From: JAXMAR01 sp046350295
GTDB lineage: Bacteria > Planctomycetota > Planctomycetia > Gemmatales > Gemmataceae
Assembly: GCA_046350295.1 (NCBI GenBank)
Contig: JAXMAR010000004.1
Span: 186,001 to 250,000 of the forward strand
DNA length: 64,000 nucleotides
Reading direction: 5' to 3'
Shown here: positions 42,921 through 51,468 of the stretch, in pieces
Numbering within the stretch: the first letter of the stretch is position 1
How the letters are laid out: each line of letters starts with the position of its first letter
Notes under the pieces: model-generated
Told to the model about the DNA's origin: nothing
Databases searched by the model: none
What the model saw: the letters and a program-made list of their open reading frames with translations, nothing else
Made by a program: the position numbers and the translations under genes

Positions 42921-43625
42921 TCATCTCTCGAGGCTGCGAAGTAATCTCTCTTCCAGTTTTTTGACATTCAACCTGTACGTCTGAATCCCCCTCAGGCCCA
43001 ACACGACGAAGTTGTCTCCCTTCAGGATCGAGCGCCTGAAATCGTACTCGGCGCGCATCCAGGCCCAGGGCTTCCTTCCCAGCAGAGATCTCTTCAGAAG
43101 CACCTCGTCCTTTCGATTCACGATCTCAAGGTCCCAGGCCTCGCCCCCGTGGAAAATGTGACGGACAACATTGAGCTTCAATTTTCGCGACCTTGTCATT
43201 CGAGACAATCTGGGAAGGATGCCGCGCCGCTCACAACCGCAGGCACGCGTGGCAGCGATGGCCTTCTGGATCGGCGCCGGGTCGGCGTTGGACCGGTTCG
43301 CAATGTCAAGAAGGCTCTCCTCCAGGATTTTCAACAAGATGTCGTCCTGGCCCTGCGTGGAGGAGTCAAAGAACGCTTGAAAATCAAAATCCTCGACAAA
43401 ATACTCGTTCACCCCGAGCGCTTTCCAATACTGTGGGTGGTTTCCCCGCGGGCCGAGCATCAGGTTCGTTTTTGCCGTGCCGTCCAGGACGAATTTGCGC
43501 GGCATGAACGACAGAAAAACCTCTTGGACCGCATGCGCTGAAAAGGCGAAATCTCGAGCCGACTTGCCTCCCGGCAACGAGTCGACTTCGCAACTCAGGC
43601 TGATGGCAAGCTCGCGAAAGTACAT
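42921..43625 (-). CDS. Unrecognised protein inserted in a duplicated segment
   Basis: A 234-residue protein, family not recognised. It is soluble in composition, rich in Arg/Lys in its C-terminal half (MTRSRKLKLNVVRHIFHGGE, RNEYDFRRSILKGDN-like stretch), with two Cys at CGCERRG. It lies between two pieces of a duplicated block (42755-42912 and 43704-43782), replacing 32 bases of the source copy, so it was gained or kept after the duplication. Base composition is clearly less GC-rich than its neighbours. Start ATG 43625 is at the conserved-looking YFRELAISLSCEVDSL segment; a longer start is possible. Function unknown. Confidence 0.6.
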   Translation of the reverse strand: MYFRELAISLSCEVDSLPGGKSARDFAFSAHAVQEVFLSFMPRKFVLDGTAKTNLMLGPRGNHPQYWKALGVNEYFVEDFDFQAFFDSSTQGQDDILLKILEESLLDIANRSNADPAPIQKAIAATRACGCERRGILPRLSRMTRSRKLKLNVVRHIFHGGEAWDLEIVNRKDEVLLKRSLLGRKPWAWMRAEYDFRRSILKGDNFVVLGLRGIQTYRLNVKKLEERLLRSLER

Positions 43626-43703
43626 GGGATTTGGTTGAGTGCAATATCCTAGGGCCCCACCGACACGATCACCTTTGGCGACCGACTGACGACCGGCGGA
43701 GTG

Positions 43704-43782
43704 TGGCACGTCCCCTTCCTTTCGATATGGTTACCCGAAAACCACGCCAGAGGCTCGCGAGAAAGGTCACGCACCGGCCCGC
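43704..43782. repeat. Second piece of the duplicated block (copy of the MFS start region)
   Basis: This matches 46023-46104 at almost every base, which holds the MFS gene leader and its first few codons. Together with 42755-42912 it forms a disrupted direct duplicate of 45817-46104. Confidence 0.9.
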
Positions 43783-43792
43783 GTATCGCAGG

Positions 43793-45271
43793 CTATTTCT
43801 TCGCTCCTTCCAGCGTCTCCACTGCCTCGGTGACCGCGGCTCGCACCTCATCGTCGCTGTCGCGCTTGAGCTCGCGCAGAGCCGGAAGCGCCGAACGGGC
43901 CGGCGCTCCGATCTGCATCAGCGCGAGCGCCGCGTCGCGCCGGACCGCCGCCTTTTTCGATTTCAAGGCCTCCGTCAGCGGCGCCACGGCCGGCTCTCCC
44001 ATGCGGCCCAGGGCGATTGCCGCGGTGTGCGCCACTGCGCCGTCGGGATCGTTCAGCGCCTTGGCAAGGGCAGGCAGCGCCGTCTTGGCGCGCCGGCCGA
44101 GCTGCGCCAGGATGGTCGCCGCATCGAGCCGCAGCGGGATGCTCTTCTCGTCGAGGGCGGCGGCCAGCGCCTGGACGCCCGCGTCGCTTTCCGGGTCGAT
44201 GTGGCCGATCGCCACCGCCGCCGCCATCCGCGTCTTGGCGTTGCCGCTCTTGAGGGCTTTGCGCAGGGCCGGCAAGGCGTCGCTCGCCTTGGTCCCGATC
44301 CGGCTCAGAGTACTGATGGCCCCCTGCGCCACGTACGGGTTATCCGAGGTGAGCGCCGCGAACAGCACCGGTAGAACTTCGGCGATCGTACCATGATCGA
44401 TGCGCCACATCGCCTGGGCCGCATGGCCGCGCACCCCTTCGCGGTCATCCTTCAGCAAGGCCCTGAGGTCCGGCAGGGCGTCGCTTGCTTTGGTGCCGAT
44501 ATGTCCCAGCGCCAGCGCCGCCCCCATCACGGTCATCTTGTCGTCGCTGCGCAGCGCCTTCCGCAGCGCGGGGAGAGCGGCGGGGCCGATCTTCGCGAGC
44601 GTCAGCGTCGTCTCCAGCCGGACCATGGCGTCCTTGTCCTTGAGCAACGGCAAGAGCGCGCCGATGGCGGGAGCGGCGGCCGGCCCGAGCTTGCCCAGCG
44701 CCGCGACCGCCTCGCCGCGCTGCCAGGAGTCGCCTTCCTTCAGTTTCTTGATGAGTGCCGAAACCGTCCCGCCGTCCTTCTCTTTCGTCTCCGTGTCATC
44801 GACTTCCCGCGGCGGCGGCAGCACGAGCTGCGCGCTCGTCCCGTAGATGGAGGGGGGCTGAAGATCCGACGTAGCCCCCGTATCGGTCGGCGGCAGCACG
44901 ACGACGGGCGGCGGCGTATAGATGTTGCTCGGGCAGTAGCCATAGCAACCGTAGTAGGTCGGCGTGATCGGCCCGGGGCAATAGCCGAAGCAGCCCCAGT
45001 GCGGTTGCGGCGTGGGCGGCGTGATCGGCCCGGGACAGTAGCCGAAGCAGCCCCAGTGCGGTTGCGGATTCGGCGGCGTGATCGGCCCAGGACAGTAGCC
45101 GAAGCAGCCCCAGTGCGGCTGCGGACTCGGCGGCGTGATGGGGCCGGGGCAGTAGCCGAAGCAGCCGTAATGCGGGTGGTAGGTGGGCTGCACGCGCGCG
45201 AAGCGCTGGGCGTGAGCGGCCATGGGGAAGAGGAAAGAAAGCGACAGAGTCAGAACAAGACGGCGCGACAT
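43793..45271 (-). CDS. Secreted protein: five Cys-rich CFGYCPGPITPP repeats plus HEAT repeats
   Basis: The 492-residue protein has a signal peptide (RLVLTLSLSFLFPMAAHAQ). Residues of about 30-115 contain five copies of a 19-20 residue unit, HWGCFGYCPGPITPPNPQP, with the last one degenerate (YYGCYGYCPSNIYTPPP). From about 165 a series of HEAT/PBS-lyase-like helical repeats begins, with LGKLGPAAAPAIGALLPLLK, LGHIGTKASDALPDLRALLK and LGRMGEPAVAPLTEALK. HEAT arrays are protein-binding scaffolds. The short CxxxC repeat is Pro/Gly/aromatic-rich and unfamiliar to me. ATG follows GGAGGCAGCAACC. Adjacent ParE-type genes are on the same strand but probably unrelated. Confidence 0.82.
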   Translation of the reverse strand: MSRRLVLTLSLSFLFPMAAHAQRFARVQPTYHPHYGCFGYCPGPITPPSPQPHWGCFGYCPGPITPPNPQPHWGCFGYCPGPITPPTPQPHWGCFGYCPGPITPTYYGCYGYCPSNIYTPPPVVVLPPTDTGATSDLQPPSIYGTSAQLVLPPPREVDDTETKEKDGGTVSALIKKLKEGDSWQRGEAVAALGKLGPAAAPAIGALLPLLKDKDAMVRLETTLTLAKIGPAALPALRKALRSDDKMTVMGAALALGHIGTKASDALPDLRALLKDDREGVRGHAAQAMWRIDHGTIAEVLPVLFAALTSDNPYVAQGAISTLSRIGTKASDALPALRKALKSGNAKTRMAAAVAIGHIDPESDAGVQALAAALDEKSIPLRLDAATILAQLGRRAKTALPALAKALNDPDGAVAHTAAIALGRMGEPAVAPLTEALKSKKAAVRRDAALALMQIGAPARSALPALRELKRDSDDEVRAAVTEAVETLEGAKK

Positions 45272-45397
45272 GGTTGCTGCCTCCGCAAGTTGTGCCTGGA
45301 CTCGAAGTGCAATGGGCGTGCTGCTCCATGGAGGAGTATATGAGGCGGGCGCCGACCCGCCCCGGAGCCGAGCGGCTGCAAGGAAGAACTGGTCAGG

Positions 45398-45703
45398 TCA
45401 GTTCAGGCGTTTGCGCCAATACCCTGGGCGCTTATTGGTCGCGGCCACGGCCCAGACCTCGACCAGATCAGGAGAAAAGGAATAGACGAGCACGTATGGA
45501 TAACGGCGAAGGCGGAATGCCCGCGTGCCATGAAGGTAGGACATCCAGCTTTCCGGGTCGTCGACCACTTTTTGGATGGCTCGTTGCAGGGCGGCCAAGA
45601 AGCCGGCCGCTGCCTTCTCGCTTCTCTTCAAGTACCAGCGAAAAGCGCTTCTGGCTTCCCTGGCCGCGCTCGGATGGATGCTAAGAAGAGGCGGCAGCGT
45701 CAT
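45398..45703 (-). CDS. ParE/RelE-type toxin
   Basis: The 101-residue basic protein has the RelE/ParE superfamily pattern: SIHPSAAREARSAFRWYLKR, FLAALQRAIQKVVDDP, and the closing RLRRYPYVLVYSFSPD with EVWAVAATNKRPGYW. ParE relatives inhibit gyrase, RelE relatives cleave mRNA; which applies cannot be read from the sequence. It overlaps the antitoxin gene by 23 bases, with the antitoxin gene first, the usual order. Confidence 0.85.
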   Translation of the reverse strand: MTLPPLLSIHPSAAREARSAFRWYLKRSEKAAAGFLAALQRAIQKVVDDPESWMSYLHGTRAFRLRRYPYVLVYSFSPDLVEVWAVAATNKRPGYWRKRLN

Positions 45704-45926
45704 CGGTGTCGTCCAGAATGAACCGCATGGTCTCCTCCCACGTCATGCCCTTCACTTTCCCCGTGCGCATGTCATCCATGCGACGCTTCAACTCATCGCT
45801 CCAGCCGGGATCGGACTCCGCATCGCCGACATCAACGCTGTCGAGAAGCTTGCCGGCGAGATCAACACGTTGGTCCGGCGACAGGCGAAGCGCCTCCTGA
45901 AGGAGCTGCTCGGAAGATAACATCAT
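45681..45926 (-). CDS. Addiction-module antitoxin
   Basis: The 81-residue protein begins MMLSSEQLLQEALRLSPDQR, then VDLAGKLLDSVDVGDAE, the typical start of this small family paired with ParE/RelE toxins, and closes acidic and disordered (DDTDDAAASS). ATG at 45926 or 45923 is possible. It should bind and neutralise the toxin and repress the operon. An inactive copy of its 5' end lies at 42755-42912. Confidence 0.82.
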   Translation of the reverse strand: MMLSSEQLLQEALRLSPDQRVDLAGKLLDSVDVGDAESDPGWSDELKRRMDDMRTGKVKGMTWEETMRFILDDTDDAAASS

Positions 45927-46104
45927 CGCTTTGCCTCCACGCCTACTGAGTTCCTTGCATCCTAGCAGAATCGGAGGCGCCAAGAAACCGTGACCTCGCC
46001 GGGAGGCCCCGCAAGTCCCTTATGGCACGTCCCCTTCCTTTCGATATAGTTACCCGAAAACCGTGCCAGAGGCTCGCGAGAAAGGTCATGCCCCACCGGC
46101 CCGC
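45817..46104. repeat. Source copy of the duplicated block
   Basis: This 288-base stretch (antitoxin 5' end, intergenic region, first codons of the MFS gene) is repeated in the same orientation at 42755-43782, with a gene of about 790 bases inserted in that copy. The intervening HEAT gene and toxin gene are thus bracketed by direct repeats. Confidence 0.88.
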
Positions 46105-48202
46105 CGATACGCTCAAGAACCGCTCCTTCGTCGGACTCATCGTCGCCCAGTTCCTGGCCGGCTTCAACGATCAGGCGATCCACGCCTCCTCCATGTTCTA
46201 CGCTCTCTCCACGGGCATCCTCCGCGAGGACCAGGCCATTTCGCTGATGCCCGTCCTCTTCTACGCCCCGTGGGCCATCTTCTGCACCCTCGCCGGCTAC
46301 TATGCCGACCGCTACAGCAAGACCTCCGTCCTGGTCTTCTGGAAGTTCTCCGAGATCGTCATCTCCCTCGTCCTCATCGCCGGCTTCTACATCGGCAGCC
46401 TCGGCAACCCGCTCGGTCCCTGGCTCGTCATGAGTTGCGTCTTCCTCATGGGCAGCCACGCCGCCTTCTTCGCCCCCGCCAAGTACGGCGCCATGCCCGA
46501 GATCCTCCAGCCGCACGTACTTTCCAAGGGCAACGGCATCCTCGAATCGACCACGTTCCTGTCCGCCATCTTCGGCACGGTCGCCGGCGGCCTGCTCTCC
46601 TTCCAGTTCAAAGGATCGGAGGTCTGGATCGGCGTCATCTTCCTCGGTCTCTCCCTCCTCGGCGCCGTCTTCAGCCTGATCATCGAGCGGCTCCCCGCCG
46701 CCAACCCGGAGCGCCGCTTCCCCGCTTGGCTCTACCGGCCGATCGTCGACAACCTCCGCGTCCTGTTCCGCTCCCGCCCGCTCGCCCTCTCCGCCCTCGG
46801 CATCGCCTTCTTCATCTTCATGGTCGCGTACATGCGGCAAGTGATGTACATGCACGGCCAAACGCGCAACCCGCCCTGGAACGAGTTCCGCGTCAGCCTC
46901 GTCGTCGCCACCGTCGCCCTCGGCGTCGGCCTCGGCGCCCCCCTCGCCGGCAACCTCTCGGGCGGCAAGATCGAGCTCGGCCTCGTCCCCATCGGCTGCC
47001 TCGGCATGATGCTCTGCGCCCTCTTCGCCGGCTTCCTCATCGAAGAAGACATCGCCCTCATCGCCGCCCTCGTCGGCATCGGCTTTTTCAGCGGCTTCTA
47101 CATGGTCCCCCTTTACACGCTTCTCCAGCACCGGGCGCCCAAGACGACCAAAGGGGACCTCATCGCCACCAGCAACTTCATCAACGTCACCGGGGCCATG
47201 GCCGCTTCCGTTCTCTTCTTCCTCCTCGTCCGCGTCGGCCGCACCACTGAGATCACGCCCTTGGTCGAGCAGAAAGACCATGTCGCCACCGGGACCATCG
47301 AAAGCTTCATGCGCGACGACCACGGCCACATCGACGGCTTAGTCCTGAAACAAGCGAACGGCTCGCTCCGCCCCGTTCCGCGCAAGGCGCTGCGCCCCGG
47401 AACGAGCAAGGACGTCGAGTTCGCGGAGGACGGCATCCTCTCGCTCGTCTCCGGCATCAAGGAAGGGAGCGAGGTAACGGTGAGCCGCTACAAGATCGGG
47501 GACGTTCGCCGGTTCCTGGTCCGCGAAGCCGGGTCGCCGCTGCCCCCGGTCTACAACAACGAGGTGCTGCCGCGCTATCTCTTCTTCGGCGCGGCGCTGA
47601 TGACGCTCCTGATCTTCGTCCTCCTGACGCGGAAACTGCCCGACTTTCTGACGCGGACCCTGTTCTGGTGGCGCAGCCTCGGCCGAGTCCGGGTGCAAGC
47701 GGTCGGCATGCAGCACCTGCCGCCGAGCGGGCCGGTCATCCTGGCGACCAACTGCGATTCGCTCGAGCGCAGCCTCCAAGTCGTGTCCGTGACGGACCGC
47801 TCGACCGTCCTGGTCCTGCACGAGAACGGTCAGGCTTCGCGCGGCCTCCTGTCCACCATGGCGCATCGGAGCAACATGATCCGGGTCGAGACCGACGCCC
47901 CGGCCGAATGGGAGAAGGTGCGCGAACGGGCGCGTCACGTGCTGCGGCGCGGCGATCTACTCGGCGTGACCGTGGCCGGCGCCGCGTCGCCCAAGGGGGC
48001 GGAAAGCTTCCTCAGCGAGCTGCGCCGCGAGTTCGAGGCTCCGGTGGTCCCCGTCTTCTGCGGCCCGGCCCACGGCGCGGGGGAGGGGCGTGTTCGCGTC
48101 GTTTTCGGGGCTCCTCTCAACGGGAGCGAGAGCGTCGACGACATCCGCCGCGGTATCGATCACTTGGCGTCGGTCGACGGGACGACCGCGACCGTGCACT
48201 GA
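46088..48202 (+). CDS. MFS transporter fused to a degenerate acyltransferase-like domain
   Basis: The 704-residue protein has about 12 helices of the major facilitator fold at 1-405, similar to lysophospholipid transporters such as LplT (IVAQFLAGFNDQAIHASSMF, PAKYGAMPEILQP, GFFSGFYMVPLYTLLQHRAP). After a beta-rich insert of about 120 residues and another helix (LFFGAALMTLLIFVLLTRKL), the C-terminal 190 residues resemble PlsC-type acyltransferases. The NHxSxxD catalytic motif is replaced by NCDSLER, so activity is doubtful. LplT-Aas pairs import and reacylate lysophospholipids; here the two are fused but the enzymatic part looks dead. ATG 46088 is preferred to 46022, which lies in the duplicated repeat. 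Confidence 0.82.
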   Translation: MPHRPADTLKNRSFVGLIVAQFLAGFNDQAIHASSMFYALSTGILREDQAISLMPVLFYAPWAIFCTLAGYYADRYSKTSVLVFWKFSEIVISLVLIAGFYIGSLGNPLGPWLVMSCVFLMGSHAAFFAPAKYGAMPEILQPHVLSKGNGILESTTFLSAIFGTVAGGLLSFQFKGSEVWIGVIFLGLSLLGAVFSLIIERLPAANPERRFPAWLYRPIVDNLRVLFRSRPLALSALGIAFFIFMVAYMRQVMYMHGQTRNPPWNEFRVSLVVATVALGVGLGAPLAGNLSGGKIELGLVPIGCLGMMLCALFAGFLIEEDIALIAALVGIGFFSGFYMVPLYTLLQHRAPKTTKGDLIATSNFINVTGAMAASVLFFLLVRVGRTTEITPLVEQKDHVATGTIESFMRDDHGHIDGLVLKQANGSLRPVPRKALRPGTSKDVEFAEDGILSLVSGIKEGSEVTVSRYKIGDVRRFLVREAGSPLPPVYNNEVLPRYLFFGAALMTLLIFVLLTRKLPDFLTRTLFWWRSLGRVRVQAVGMQHLPPSGPVILATNCDSLERSLQVVSVTDRSTVLVLHENGQASRGLLSTMAHRSNMIRVETDAPAEWEKVRERARHVLRRGDLLGVTVAGAASPKGAESFLSELRREFEAPVVPVFCGPAHGAGEGRVRVVFGAPLNGSESVDDIRRGIDHLASVDGTTATVH

Positions 48203-48257
48203 TCGGGACGAGCGTTGCAATCGGATCGAAGGGCGCCGGCTTGACGCGCAAGCCAAT

Positions 48258-48884
48258 TCACGAGCGCGCTCCGAAGTAGAAAGCGATGAGCATCGCCAGG
48301 ATGGCGTCCAGGTTCGAGATTCCGACCGGGTTCTCCATGCTCGGGTTGATGATCAAGTGCACGAGCATGCTGATACCCAGCCCCACCAGGCCCAGAAGCG
48401 AGATCCATGCCTCGATGTCCTGGAGCCACCTCGTGGGGTTGTCCCGCCCCGCGACCGCCCGCAGCAGCACCCCCACCAGGAAGCCGATGAGAATGAACAG
48501 TGGAAGTGTCGGCTCCGTCTTCAGCACATCGAGCGAGCGCGTGAACTGGTCGCGCAGGCTGTCGGGGGAATTCACCAGCCGGTAGATGACGGCCGCCCCC
48601 AGACCGGCGAAGACGAGCAAGCGGATGAAGCCGCGCGGCAAGTACAGGGGAGCATGTTCCCCGACCGGCGTCGGGTTGAGGCCGCGGGCGCCGAAGTAGT
48701 GGCCGATCATCAGGAACAGCAAATAGACGAGATACGCCGGAAGGGGCAGATACTCCCCGTTGCGCCCCGGAATGACGAGTAAGAGCGACAGGATCAACGT
48801 GACCACGAGCAGATGGGTGGCCCGGACGCTGCCGGCAGGCAACCCAAGCGCGTGACGACGGAGGGGCGCGGCGGTGGTGCTCAT
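48258..48884 (-). CDS. Multi-pass membrane protein of unknown function
   Basis: The 208-residue protein has six hydrophobic helices (THLLVVTLILSLLLVIPG, LPAYLVYLLFLMIGHYFGA, LLVFAGLGAAVIYRLV, LPLFILIGFLVGVLLRAVAG, WISLLGLVGLGISMLVHLII, LDAILAMLIAFYFGARS). Family not recognised. It is preceded by a terminator that ends the upstream TPR gene, so it is transcribed separately. It converges on the MFS gene with 55 bases between them. Confidence 0.8.
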   Translation of the reverse strand: MSTTAAPLRRHALGLPAGSVRATHLLVVTLILSLLLVIPGRNGEYLPLPAYLVYLLFLMIGHYFGARGLNPTPVGEHAPLYLPRGFIRLLVFAGLGAAVIYRLVNSPDSLRDQFTRSLDVLKTEPTLPLFILIGFLVGVLLRAVAGRDNPTRWLQDIEAWISLLGLVGLGISMLVHLIINPSMENPVGISNLDAILAMLIAFYFGARS

Positions 48885-48895
48885 GCTGCTAATGT

Positions 48896-48939
48896 AAGAA
48901 AAAGCGCCGAGAGCGGAGCGAAATCCGCGTCTCGGCGCC
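48896..48939 (-). terminator. Rho-independent terminator of the TPR gene
   Basis: On the minus strand GCGCCGAGA (48938-48930) pairs with TCTCGGCGC (48912-48904) and is followed directly by TTTTTCTT. It lies between the TPR gene and the downstream membrane protein gene. Confidence 0.85.
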
Positions 48940-48965
48940 GGCAGCGTTCAGGAGGTTCGCGTCGC

Positions 48966-49736
48966 CTATGGGCGGGTCGTCTTCCGCGCGCGGGCGTGGG
49001 GGCCTTTCAGCGTCGCGGGTCCGTCTTGGCGGATGGTCCTGGCGCCGACGGTCGCCTTGCGGGCTGTCTTCGGGAAGCGCAGGATCGCGGGCGCTTTTTC
49101 CTTCGTCTCGCGCGTCTCGAACCGCTCTTGTTGCCGCACGAACAAGGCGTCGAACTGCAGATTCTGCCATAGGCCGCGGAAACGATAATCGCGGGGATTG
49201 CGGAACATGGCCGCGCGGACGAGTCGCCGCGCCTCCTCTTCTTCTCCTTCGCTCACCAGGCCGCGGACGACCAGGCTCAGAACCTCGGCGTCGTCGGGCG
49301 CCAGACGCTCCGCGCGGCGCAGCGCTTTGAGGCCCTTCTCGGTCTGGCCGGCGTTGAGAGCGGCGTAAGCGTAGTCGCAATGATAGAGCGGATTCTTCGG
49401 GTCGAGCTTCACGCAGCGCGCGTAGTGACGTACGGAGCCTGCGGCGTTCCCATCCGGGTCTTCCTCGACGGCGATGGCGAAGCGATGATGATAGTCCGCG
49501 TTGGTCGGCTCATGGGCGAGTGCGGCGCGAAGATGACGGCGGGCGTGCGTGAAGCGGCCCTGCCGGAACTGAATGTCGGCGAGCCGACTCTGTAGCTCCT
49601 CGGCGATTTTTTCGGGCAGGGAGCGGAAGGCCGCCAGCTTCTGAAACAAGGTTGCGGCGGCGACGAGTTGACCGAGTTCCTGCAAACGGCGGCCGCGCGC
49701 CAGCAGACCGTCTACCAGAGGGAGCGTCCTGCTCAT
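48966..49736 (-). CDS. Tetratricopeptide repeat protein
   Basis: The 256-residue protein is built of TPR-like helical pairs: ATLFQKLAAFRSLPEKIAEE, GRFTHARRHLRAALAHEPTN, VRHYARCVKLDPKNPLYHCD, GQTEKGLKALRRAERLAPDD and EEEEARRLVRAAMFRNPRDY. A basic tail of about 40 residues (RFPKTARKATVGARTIRQ) follows. ATG 49736 has GGAGG six bases before; an in-frame ATG at 49748 lacks this. It has no signal peptide and is probably a cytosolic scaffold. Confidence 0.82.
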   Translation of the reverse strand: MSRTLPLVDGLLARGRRLQELGQLVAAATLFQKLAAFRSLPEKIAEELQSRLADIQFRQGRFTHARRHLRAALAHEPTNADYHHRFAIAVEEDPDGNAAGSVRHYARCVKLDPKNPLYHCDYAYAALNAGQTEKGLKALRRAERLAPDDAEVLSLVVRGLVSEGEEEEARRLVRAAMFRNPRDYRFRGLWQNLQFDALFVRQQERFETRETKEKAPAILRFPKTARKATVGARTIRQDGPATLKGPHARARKTTRP

Positions 49737-49917
49737 GAGAGCCTCCATCCATGGGGCGACTTCGGGAGGACTTCTTGTCCCCGTTTGATTCGTATCGCGA
49801 ATTATAATCGGGCAGCTGCGGGCAGCAAGGCAAAAAACGCCGGAATCCGTTCGAATCCGGGATTAAGCGTCAAGCTGGGTAAGCAGGGAAAGCACGGCAG
49901 CCGACAAGTAGAGACGC

Positions 49918-50196
49918 TCACGCCTGCTCGCTGCGCCGAACCGGCGCAGGGCTTTCCCAGAGCATGCCGACGACGAGGAGGACCGACAGCAACCCCATCG
50001 GCGCCAGGGCGTCGGCTCGGGTCAAGGCGGCGACAATGGCGCTCAGGCCGAGAAGGACGAGGCTGCCCGTGAAGAGCCAGCGGCCCACGACCGTCTTCTT
50101 CTGATCGACATCGCCGCGCGCGTAACCGAGGCTCAAGGCCGCGACGATGACGATGGCAAGAGTGAGCAAGAGAAGAACGAGATTGAACGCGGCCAC
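49918..50196 (-). CDS. Small membrane protein with GTG start
   Basis: The 92-residue protein has three hydrophobic helices (AAFNLVLLLLTLAIVIVAALSL, WLFTGSLVLLGLSAIVAALT, APMGLLSVLLVVGMLWESP). Start is GTG at 50196, supported by GGAGG nine bases upstream; longer frames from an ATG would be hydrophilic and unlikely. Family unknown. The region 50197-50415 between it and the divergent ThuA gene holds no other gene. Confidence 0.7.
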   Translation of the reverse strand: MAAFNLVLLLLTLAIVIVAALSLGYARGDVDQKKTVVGRWLFTGSLVLLGLSAIVAALTRADALAPMGLLSVLLVVGMLWESPAPVRRSEQA

Positions 50197-50415
50197 GGGG
50201 CCTCCTTGAGCGTGGGGAGAGGCGGACCATCCTGGTCCGTGTGCCGCCGAACATAGCGAGGCTGTTGGGGCGGGTAAAGTGGGATTACCTCGTACGGCCG
50301 CGGCTTCGCCGGCTTTCCCCGGCTTTTTCCATTGCATTCGCGCCGCGCTCGCTTATCCTGACACGTGCCTACCTGTCGAGGGGACCTCTCCCCTCCACTC
50401 AACTCGGAGGACTCC

Positions 50416-51372
50416 ATGAAGCGCTGCGTCTGGTTGCTCGCCGTTTGCCTCGCCCTTCCCGCCGGCCTGTCCGCCGGTGAAAAGGCCGGCTCCAAGAACA
50501 TCCTGCTCATCACCGAATCCAAGGGCTTCATCCATGGCTGCGTCGCCCGCAAGGTGACGGTCGCCAAGGACGCCGATTTCGAAAAGCTCGCCAAGATCGA
50601 CGGCCTGCGCGTCCAGACCAACAAGAGCAAGGACGGCAAGATCAGCCATAACGTCTTCTACGACGGCCGCATCGACGAGAAGGGGGTCGAGATCAAGGAC
50701 GGCGACAAGGTCGTCGTCAAGATCGCGCCCTGCGTGGTCGAGAAGACGTTCATGCAGTTCGGGCCCAAGAACGGGTTCCATGTCGTCTGCTCGCAGGAGT
50801 CGCGCAACGAGATCAGCGCCGAGAAGCTCAAGAATTACGACGCCGTCTTCTTCTACACCACCGGCTCGCTTCCTCTCTCCGGCACGCAAAAGTCGGACCT
50901 GCTCGCCTTCATCCGTTCCGGCAAGGGCTTCGCCGGCAGCCACTGCGCCACCGACACCTTCTACGACTGGAAGGAATACGGCGAGTTGATCGGCGGCTAC
51001 TTCGACGGCCACCCCTGGCATCAGAAGATCAAGGTGATCGTCGAGGACAAGAACAGCCCGATGACCAAGCACCTGGGCGATTCGTTCGAGATCACCGACG
51101 AGATCTACCAGTTCAAGACGCCCTATAGCCGGGACAAACTGCACGTTCTGTTGCGGCTGGACATGGGCTCGGTGAAGGCCGCCGGCAAGCGCAAGGACGG
51201 CGACAACGCCCTGGCCTGGATCCACAGCTACGACAAGGGCCGCGTCTTCTACACGGCGCTGGGCCACCGCGATGAGGTGTGGGCCGACCCGCGCTTCCAG
51301 CAGCACCTGATCGGCGGCCTGCGTTACATTTTCTTCGTGGAGAACGCCGACGCGACGCCGAGCGCCAAGTAG
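50416..51372 (+). CDS. Secreted ThuA-like (trehalose utilisation domain) protein
   Basis: The 318-residue protein has a signal peptide (RCVWLLAVCLALPAGLSA) and the ThuA glutamine-amidotransferase-like domain: ILLITESKGFIHGC, YDAVFFYTTGSLPLSGTQK, LLAFIRSGKGFAGSHCATDT, YFDGHPWHQKIKVIVED and GRVFYTALGHRDEVW. The conserved GSHCATD and HPW motifs are present. Planctomycetes encode many such secreted ThuA proteins; their substrate is not established. A strong terminator follows. The convergent PQQ dehydrogenase gene suggests carbohydrate metabolism, only as context. Confidence 0.88.
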   Translation: MKRCVWLLAVCLALPAGLSAGEKAGSKNILLITESKGFIHGCVARKVTVAKDADFEKLAKIDGLRVQTNKSKDGKISHNVFYDGRIDEKGVEIKDGDKVVVKIAPCVVEKTFMQFGPKNGFHVVCSQESRNEISAEKLKNYDAVFFYTTGSLPLSGTQKSDLLAFIRSGKGFAGSHCATDTFYDWKEYGELIGGYFDGHPWHQKIKVIVEDKNSPMTKHLGDSFEITDEIYQFKTPYSRDKLHVLLRLDMGSVKAAGKRKDGDNALAWIHSYDKGRVFYTALGHRDEVWADPRFQQHLIGGLRYIFFVENADATPSAK

Positions 51373-51381
51373 CGCAAGTTC

Positions 51382-51442
51382 AGAGGCTGTTTCAAACGGG
51401 GACGCGACTCGAGTCGCGTCCCTGTTTTTTGAAACAGCCTCT
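51382..51442. terminator. Long bidirectional hairpin between ThuA and the PQQ dehydrogenase
   Basis: Outer arms AGAGGCTGTTTCAAA (51382-51396) and TTTGAAACAGCCTCT (51428-51442) pair perfectly. Inside them GGGACGCGACTCGAGTCGCG and its continuation form a further perfect palindrome. On the plus strand the inner stem is followed by TGTTTTTT. It ends transcription of both convergent genes; its length and symmetry also suggest a small repeat element. Confidence 0.8.
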
Positions 51443-51468
51443 AAACAGAACGAAAGCGATCCCCGGCG

